This document shows, piece by piece, positions 6,980-11,706 of a stretch of DNA of 11,706 nucleotides. The notes beneath the pieces were generated by a model. That model made no database searches. It had not been told where the DNA came from and was given only the letters and a program-made list of their open reading frames with translations. The stretch comes from an uncultured Oscillospiraceae bacterium. Its GTDB lineage: Bacteria > Bacillota > Clostridia > Oscillospirales > Acutalibacteraceae. The stretch spans positions 1 to 11,706 of the forward strand of contig CAJUPK010000072.1 of assembly GCA_910588415.1 (NCBI GenBank), in the 5' to 3' direction. How positions within the stretch are numbered: position 1 is the first letter of the stretch; each line of letters begins with the position of its first letter. Both the position numbers and the translations under genes were made by a program.

Positions 6980-7723
6980 ATGCAGGAATTTTTCATTCCC
7001 AGCGATGGAATCAAACTTCACGCCAAGCTGGAAAAACCCCAGAACACGGAGAAATGCCCCCTGGCTATTGTGATTCACGGTTTCACAGGACATATGGAAG
7101 AGCGGCATATCGTGGCAGTGTCCCAGGCCATGAACGAGATGGGCATAGCCACTTTGCGGGTGGAGATGTACGGTCACGGCCAAAGCGAGGGCCGCTTTGA
7201 GGACCACACCCTCTACAAATGGGTCACCGGCGCGCTGGCAGTGGTGGACTACGCCAAGACCCTGGACTTTGTTGACGGCCTGTACCTCTGCGGTCACTCC
7301 CAGGGCGGGCTGCTGACCATGCTGGTGGCGGGCATGAAGCGCGACGACTTCAAGGCCATCATCCCCCTGGCCCCGGCCTGGATGATTCCGGAGGGTGCGC
7401 GCCAGGGGAATCTGGTCGGGCAGAGCTTTGACCCAGAGCATATCCCGGACATGATAGAGTTCGGGGACTTAAAGCTCAACGGCAACTACATCCGGGTGGC
7501 CCAGACCATCCATGTGGAGGACGAGATCCAGCGCTACACCGGCCCGGTGCTCATCGTGCAGGGCGACGCGGATGAAGCCGTACCTCTGCCGTATGCCCAA
7601 CACGCGGCGGAGCTTTATGCCAATGCCAAGCTGGTGATCGTGCCAGGAGACACCCACTGCTATGACCACCATCTGGAAATGGTGACCGGTGCTGTACGGG
7701 ATTTTCTCGCAGAGCAAAAATGA
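6980..7723 (+). CDS. Alpha/beta hydrolase, feruloyl/cinnamoyl-esterase-like
   Basis: This 247-residue cytoplasmic serine hydrolase has no signal peptide. HGFTGH (33-38) is the oxyanion segment, GHSQGG carries the nucleophile Ser107, GDADEAVP gives Asp198, and GDTHCYDHH gives His226. This spacing is almost identical, as I recall it, to that of the cinnamoyl esterases LJ0536 of Lactobacillus johnsonii and Est1E of Butyrivibrio (Ser about 105-106, Asp197, His225), which cleave hydroxycinnamate esters from plant-derived compounds. An insertion of about 45 residues (131-176) between the core strands matches the lid region of those enzymes. The start is supported by AGAGGAG eight bases upstream. 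It is monocistronic, with its own promoter and possible terminators downstream. The esterase role is a family-level inference; other acyl-ester substrates are possible. Confidence 0.88.
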   Translation: MQEFFIPSDGIKLHAKLEKPQNTEKCPLAIVIHGFTGHMEERHIVAVSQAMNEMGIATLRVEMYGHGQSEGRFEDHTLYKWVTGALAVVDYAKTLDFVDGLYLCGHSQGGLLTMLVAGMKRDDFKAIIPLAPAWMIPEGARQGNLVGQSFDPEHIPDMIEFGDLKLNGNYIRVAQTIHVEDEIQRYTGPVLIVQGDADEAVPLPYAQHAAELYANAKLVIVPGDTHCYDHHLEMVTGAVRDFLAEQK

Positions 7724-7748
7724 ACGAAAATCCTGCGGGATAGGAGTT

Positions 7749-7768
7749 TTTAGTGGGCGCCCACTAAA
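7749..7768. repeat. Perfect 20-bp palindrome after the esterase gene
   Basis: Positions 7749-7758 and 7759-7768 are exact reverse complements with no loop, centred on GGCGCC, 25 bases after the hydrolase stop. With no spacer it is a poor RNA hairpin loop unless the centre opens, and no T-run follows. It could be a protein binding site, a terminator of weak type, or a target/junction of a mobile element. I cannot decide among these. Confidence 0.45.
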
Positions 7769-7891
7769 TGGCACAAGGATGGCACATGCAAGCCTATGAC
7801 AGGGAAATAAAAACCTGTGTTCCTATTTGGTATGGAAAGGTTCGGTCAGCTTAGCTAGAAACTACACACAGTCCGTGAAACGGGCCCTGAC

Positions 7892-7939
7892 AACAAACAG
7901 GCGCTATAGTCCCGGCAGGGGACATAGCGCCTGTTTGTT
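7892..7939. terminator. Very long hairpin, probable (bidirectional) terminator
   Basis: Positions 7892-7907 pair perfectly with 7924-7939 (16 bp). After one bulged A (7908), 7909-7913 pairs with 7919-7923 around a five-base loop, giving 21 bp in all. The outer stem is A/C-rich on the left and ends in TGTTTGTT on the right, so a weak T-rich tail is built into the stem on both strands, as in some bidirectional terminators. It lies between the plus-strand esterase gene and the minus-strand BREX remains, which fits a convergent boundary. A small structured RNA is the alternative. Confidence 0.45.
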
Positions 7940-8212
7940 ATGTGGGGGTATCCAAAGGGTGCTGCATCCCATTGGGCACACAACTTTGCAGAATAGAGTG
8001 CAATGTGTTATACGGTATACGCTCTGTCGGCGCTGCCGCAGAAATGCCGTTGCTGCCGGATAGGGCAAGGGCGAAGCGTAGGAAAACGGGGCATTGTTTA
8101 GGGCTGGAAAGCCATTTTGGGGCTTTGCCATCTTTTCCTTACTATCTCCCCCAAAACAACCGCAGCCGTTTTTAGCCGTTAGCTCTGTCAAACCGCATTG
8201 TCACTGCGCTGC
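7940..8212. other. Stretch without a supported gene
   Basis: Between the long hairpin and the brxL relic I see no supported gene. ORFs run through on both strands (for example minus 8191-7904 and plus 7942-8175), but they lack ribosome binding sites, are rich in Cys/Arg/Pro and show no domain. Simple sub-motifs recur (GCCG, TTTGGGG). The stretch may be a dispersed intergenic repeat or unrecognisable brxL debris. Confidence 0.4.
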
Positions 8213-8579
8213 TCAAGCATCTCGTTTTTTCACCACAAAAAATACTCCTCCAGTCAATAAAACAAGTTCGCCACAGCTGTCTGACCGCCCAGAAACAAGG
8301 ATGCTATGAGGGGATTTTTCTTTATATAGGTGGGATTTTCCCGTACTGCAGGGGCCAAGTTCGCAGGCCATATTTAGTCGGGTAATCATCGCGGATAGGG
8401 ATGCTTTCCAGTCCGAGGTTAGAAAACTCAGCCTCTTAGCGATCTTCCTTGATGTTCAACATAAGTGTAATTTTATCCATGACTGTGTGGCTCCCCTGTT
8501 GGCGGAGCCTGCTCTCTATGACAGCTCTGCAATCTTCAAGGTCTATTGTATCCGGCATAGCGCTGCCTTCACAGCTGTC
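8213..8579 (-). pseudogene. Relic of BREX gene brxL (Lon-like ATPase)
   Basis: Directly after the pglZ stop, the minus strand keeps two recognisable pieces of BrxL. Piece one (8579-8367) reads ...CRAVIESRLRQQGSHTVMD and, after an in-frame TAA at 8438-8436, EAEFSNLGLESIPIRDDY; family members have Tyr at the stop position (pattern YEA.F.NLG...PIRD). Piece two, in another frame (8371-8213), reads CELGPCSTGKSHLYKEKSPH then SILVSG, corresponding to the family's Walker A region ELGP.GTGKSH followed by SP..ILVSGG. About 80 N-terminal residues, roughly 100 residues between the pieces, and all of the remaining ATPase and Lon-protease-like domain are missing or unrecognisable. Its position after pglX and pglZ is exactly the brxL position in BREX type 1. 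Residue comparisons are from memory of the family. Confidence 0.8.
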
Positions 8580-11105
8580 TTACGGGCCAAATCCGAAGTC
8601 ATCCGCAAAGGCAAGGTCCATAAGCATGGGGTAGCGGAAAACCTCTAAGCCTGTGTTGTCATCATATACAACAAGGAAATATTGCTTGTCCCTGTCATAC
8701 CGTTTGTCCTTGAACTGAAACTTCATCCGGAACATACGCTTTAGCGCGTCCGGGTCCCGGTTGTCGGCAATATAGCTGTTTTCGTTGGAAATACGCTCAT
8801 TGTCCTCCGACACAAAGAACATTTTATAGGTCGTTGCTTTGATCGTATCGCTGACAGGCTCCGACTGGATAAATTCCAATATAGTGATTTTGTTGGTGAT
8901 CTTTTGGACCATGCTGACCAGGGCAATCTCAGCGTTTTTCGTTTCGATATGCCCCTTTTCCATCCGTATATCAATGACCGGCACAAGCATTTCCTGCGGG
9001 GAAGAACCGCCGTGGACATAGTTCTGGCCACCGCCAGCGACTTTGAACACATTGCTGCTAACCGGAAAAGATACTGCTTTTGGGTCATTGTTCCGCAATA
9101 CGGTTCCCATGCTTATATTCGCAACCCCATTATCCACAACAGGCGCAGAGGATACAATAAATCGGCGGTTCACAAAAGCTTCCTTATCACTAAGGCCTCC
9201 TATCTTGTCACTTTCACTCAGCTTGTCCCGCTTGTAGATAAAACCATGGTCAGCGGTGACAATAAAGTGGATCGTATTTGCTCCAACAGCGATTCGATGT
9301 ATTATATCTATGATTTCTTTGACAGCCTCCTCACAAGCAACAAAAACCTCGTTTTCGGTACTCAGCTTATCGCCGCGGGCATCGATTTGGTTATGGTAGA
9401 TGTAAACTACCTGTTTACCCGTGACGATTTCCCGAAGTTCCATTTTTTTGAGCCCCTTGATGTCATCATATTGGACACATACACTATTGGGAATATAAGA
9501 CTGCAGAACCTTTTGGCGTCCATCCGAGCTGTTACAAAGGATACCATCTAAAAGCACCTGGTAATCGTCCGTCATGGTCAGGGACTTGTGCGGGAGCAAT
9601 GCCGCCATTCCCAGCCGGGTGTAGGAGGGAAGAACACCAAGCTGAATTTCTATTTTTGCAGAAACGCACTTAGGAGCGTTCTGCATTTTCTGGAACAGTT
9701 CCTGACCCACCTCAAAACGGAGGGCATCGGAAATAATTACAACAACGCGGTCCTTTGCATTCTGGATGTGCCGGGAAAAGAAATCTGCTTGAGCAGGGAT
9801 ACTGGTAAACAGACCTTCATTGGCAATTCCAGCGTTCCACTTGGGGAGCAGTTCGGCAAGGAACTCATTGGTGTAGATGTTTTCCACCAATTCACGGAGC
9901 GTGTCAAAATCAGTCGTGTCCGCAAGTTGGTCATAGGCCAGGTAGAACCGCCTGTACGCAGAATCAATTTGACAATCTGCCTCCCGATACTTCTCTATAA
10001 TGTCCTTGAAACCATCTGGGCAACGATAGGCGGCGGCACTTACCAGGCTGTACGCACTATCAAGGAGTAGGTAGATCTGCTCCATCTGCGAGCCAAAGTG
10101 CATCTTTTTTCGCTTTTCACAGACTTGTGGAATTGTCAGCGAATCCAGTTTTGCACCAATATCCTCGTTTAAAAGCCTGTCAGTCATCCACTTGATTATA
10201 ATCTGGTCAAAGCAGAGAAATGTATCACAGCCGACTAGATCCTCTGGTAAATACCCAGCAAAGACTGTTCCGGCATTTAAGCTCTTTTCGACACAAGCGG
10301 ACAGCGCATCATAGTTTTCTCGATAGATCAGGCTGTTCATCAGGTTATCCAAAAAAGCGATAATATTGCCGGACTTATAAGACTGGAACGCCTTCCATGG
10401 TTTTGGCAGCTCTGTCCCGATGTGCTTTGCGGTGTATGTCACGAACATGGTGACAACCAGCTTTTCCAAGGTTGGCTTGACATCTGTATAGCCAAAATGC
10501 TGTTCACAAAACCTCCAGAAAGAGTCCAGCAGACTGTACCGTTCAAACTCCTCTATAAAGCTGTTATCCGTCAGTTCTCCGCCGGTCAACACCACACGGA
10601 CAACATTCTCAAAGGAACAGGTGCGGGTGGAGCATAGGGCGGCCATCAAGCCCACAAGGATATTTTCCTCGTTGTAGTTCTCAATTTCCAGGTCATAGAA
10701 CCGTTGGGCGCGTTTCTTCTCCGCCCAAAATTTGATGTGTTTCTCTATGAGAGGCCGATACTTCTCATCGATGCCTAGGTCTGTGGAGAGGAGGGAGGCC
10801 CGGTCCGCAAAAAACCGTTTGGAGTAAAGCAGCGTGTCCTCCAAGTGATTGTCCGTTACATCCGGTTTTGGAAACGGTGCGTAAATCAAGTAGCTGGTCC
10901 TTTTGTCCACGCGCTCCAGAAAATACTTTGTGTAAAACTGATTGTCACGCTGAAGGTAATAAACCTTGGCGTTTTCCAGAGTAACACCCTGCATATCCTC
11001 GGCAAACTCTGCTTTGTCATCGTACCAGAACACCAGCTTGCGGTTATCGCCGGAAAACTCTGCATTAAGGCGGTCTATGATTTGTTTCAGGTTAAAATTC
11101 GCCAT
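8580..11105 (-). CDS. pglZ: BREX type 1 protein PglZ (alkaline phosphatase superfamily)
   Basis: This 841-residue protein is full length for BREX-1 PglZ and contains no visible lesion. The N-terminus (MANFNLKQIIDRLNAEFSGD then VFWYDD) is typical of the family. The central PglZ domain keeps alkaline-phosphatase-like metal/catalytic motifs: IISDALRFEVG (Asp460), LPSYTRLGMAALLP (Thr496), TADHGF (Asp619, His620) and YVHGGSSPQEMLVP (His698). In BREX, PglZ works with PglX, BrxA, BrxB, BrxC and BrxL to block phage replication while the host DNA is methylated. The ATG at 11105 is chosen over a GTG nine bases upstream, because the family starts here and a GGGG run (11115-11118 region) fits as a weak ribosome binding site. 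The gene is lower in GC than the left part of the window, consistent with horizontal acquisition. Confidence 0.93.
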   Translation of the reverse strand: MANFNLKQIIDRLNAEFSGDNRKLVFWYDDKAEFAEDMQGVTLENAKVYYLQRDNQFYTKYFLERVDKRTSYLIYAPFPKPDVTDNHLEDTLLYSKRFFADRASLLSTDLGIDEKYRPLIEKHIKFWAEKKRAQRFYDLEIENYNEENILVGLMAALCSTRTCSFENVVRVVLTGGELTDNSFIEEFERYSLLDSFWRFCEQHFGYTDVKPTLEKLVVTMFVTYTAKHIGTELPKPWKAFQSYKSGNIIAFLDNLMNSLIYRENYDALSACVEKSLNAGTVFAGYLPEDLVGCDTFLCFDQIIIKWMTDRLLNEDIGAKLDSLTIPQVCEKRKKMHFGSQMEQIYLLLDSAYSLVSAAAYRCPDGFKDIIEKYREADCQIDSAYRRFYLAYDQLADTTDFDTLRELVENIYTNEFLAELLPKWNAGIANEGLFTSIPAQADFFSRHIQNAKDRVVVIISDALRFEVGQELFQKMQNAPKCVSAKIEIQLGVLPSYTRLGMAALLPHKSLTMTDDYQVLLDGILCNSSDGRQKVLQSYIPNSVCVQYDDIKGLKKMELREIVTGKQVVYIYHNQIDARGDKLSTENEVFVACEEAVKEIIDIIHRIAVGANTIHFIVTADHGFIYKRDKLSESDKIGGLSDKEAFVNRRFIVSSAPVVDNGVANISMGTVLRNNDPKAVSFPVSSNVFKVAGGGQNYVHGGSSPQEMLVPVIDIRMEKGHIETKNAEIALVSMVQKITNKITILEFIQSEPVSDTIKATTYKMFFVSEDNERISNENSYIADNRDPDALKRMFRMKFQFKDKRYDRDKQYFLVVYDDNTGLEVFRYPMLMDLAFADDFGFGP

Positions 11106-11199
11106 TGTCCGCACCCCGTGAATTTTATTATAAGCGAGGCCATCCGGCCATTATTGGAAAATTATCGTGTTGACTACGTTCATCCAGGCTTAAGGAGTT

Positions 11200-11312
11200 C
11201 TATTGTAACTCACAAGAAAGTTCCTTGTCCTTTTCAGGTATGTATGGTTTTAATCTATCTGTCCAAGAGATGCTGTCTTTAACTGCTGATGTTGCCAAAA
11301 CCTCTTTGCCAT
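11200..11312 (-). pseudogene. Eroded short gene between pglX and pglZ
   Basis: The 236-bp spacer between pglX and pglZ holds a start signal, AAGGGG (11326-11321) eight bases before ATG (11312). After codon three the frame shifts, and the next frame gives VLATSAVKDSISWTDRLKPY then IPEKDKELSCELQ before a TAG at 11202-11200. Adding one A to the AAAG after the ATG would join them. The L.PYI...DKE pattern reminds me of the N-terminus of DUF4365-type proteins, which often accompany defence loci, but the piece is only about 37 residues and this is a tentative match. It appears to be what remains of an accessory gene mostly deleted from the locus. Confidence 0.35.
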
Positions 11313-11341
11313 GCCCGTCGCCCCTTAAAAGAGACTGTAAC

Positions 11342-11706
11342 TCATTTCTTCCCCATAATATTCTTAGAATCTGCCAGCACCTCATAGAGCTTGCCGTCCG
11401 AGGCGGTCTGCATTTTCCGATAGTTGACCTTCACCCCGTCGTCTAGGTCCAGTTCAATCCGGCTCAACGCCAGGTGGCTGATTTTCTCGTCATATTCCCG
11501 GCACTCCTTGAGCTGCTTCTGGAGCTTCTCCTTGCGCTTAGTGGAGGCGGCGACCTCACGGGGATTTTTGCTGTGGGCGATCATGTCCTGCATACGGTCG
11601 ATCTCGTTTTCATAGACCCGCTGCATCGGATGGAGATAGTCAACACGCACATTGCCGATGGTGTCCGGCGTGTAGCGGTGCAGATAGATCAGCGCCTTGA
11701 ACCCGT
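11342..11706 (-). CDS. pglX: BREX type 1 adenine-specific methyltransferase PglX, C-terminal part
   Basis: The frame is open from the window's right edge to a TGA at 11344-11342, giving the last 120 residues or so. It contains LHRYTPDTIGNVRVDYLHPM, then the helical charged section with KRKEKLQKQLKECREYDEKI, and the highly characteristic RIELDLDDGVKVNY motif followed by a short tail. These match the C-terminal end of BREX-1 PglX (BrxX), the enzyme that marks host DNA by N6-adenine methylation at a non-palindromic site. The catalytic NPPY region lies outside the window. It is upstream of pglZ in the same orientation, the standard BREX-1 order. Whether the rest of the gene is intact cannot be judged here. 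Confidence 0.88.
   Translation of the reverse strand, partial: GFKALIYLHRYTPDTIGNVRVDYLHPMQRVYENEIDRMQDMIAHSKNPREVAASTKRKEKLQKQLKECREYDEKISHLALSRIELDLDDGVKVNYRKMQTASDGKLYEVLADSKNIMGKK

Noticed and set aside
7904..8191. 95-residue minus-strand ORF downstream of the brxL relic
   Set aside because: It runs through the long hairpin, is Cys/Pro/Arg-rich and has no supporting signal.
11127..11132. TATAAT on the minus strand as an internal pglZ promoter
   Set aside because: The -10 is perfect, but no acceptable -35 sits 16-18 bases upstream; it may be chance in an A/T-rich spacer.
1..11706. CRISPR array, tRNA or rRNA genes
   Set aside because: No regularly spaced direct repeats, no tRNA-like arm pattern and no rRNA-like sequence were seen.

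Overview
The window looks like a chromosomal segment of a moderately GC-rich gut-type Clostridia (Oscillospiraceae or Lachnospiraceae-like). This is inferred from strong AGGAGG-type ribosome binding sites, consensus sigma-A promoters, an intercistronic style typical of Firmicutes, dispersed palindromic repeats, and the gene families present. The left two thirds (1-7723) is a patchwork of single genes and repeats. The right third (8213-11706, minus strand) is the distal end of a BREX type 1 phage-defence locus and is visibly less GC-rich: one sampled line of pglZ is about 47% GC, against about 58% in a sampled line of the ABC gene.

Region by region. Positions 1-403 hold no gene but contain at least seven short hairpins in a row, then a long hairpin that ends inside the ribosome binding site of the next gene. 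Positions 404-2019 (+) encode a fused permease-ATPase ABC transporter that keeps all its nucleotide-binding motifs but is split by a one-base frameshift near 1699. Positions 2085-2390 are two tandem foldback (MITE-like) elements sharing one CTAG. Positions 2391-3026 are gene-poor, with two perfect or near-perfect hairpins and one unrecognised minus-strand ORF. Positions 3027-4954 (+) form a LysR-type regulator gene with its own promoter, overlapping an alpha/beta hydrolase gene that has a lipoprotein signal and a second internal start. Positions 5157-6710 (-) encode a GH42/clan GH-A beta-galactosidase-like enzyme of the DUF5597 type. It is divergent from a feruloyl/cinnamoyl-esterase-like hydrolase at 6980-7723 (+), and both have good promoters in the shared spacer. 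Positions 7724-8212 contain a perfect 20-bp palindrome, a very long hairpin (probable terminator) and otherwise no supported gene.

The BREX part reads right to left: the C-terminal end of PglX (methyltransferase), a short eroded ORF, an apparently intact PglZ (alkaline-phosphatase superfamily), and then, where brxL should be, a heavily decayed brxL relic. The relic keeps part of the BrxL N-terminal domain, interrupted by a TAA stop, joined in another frame to the Walker A region of the ATPase domain. The most interesting reading is a BREX-1 locus that has lost its terminal gene, brxL, while pglZ is still open.

The two hydrolases and the glycosidase sit together and may form a small catabolic set that removes ester groups and sugars from plant-derived or host-derived glycosides, with the LysR protein as local regulator. 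That functional link is inference from adjacency only.
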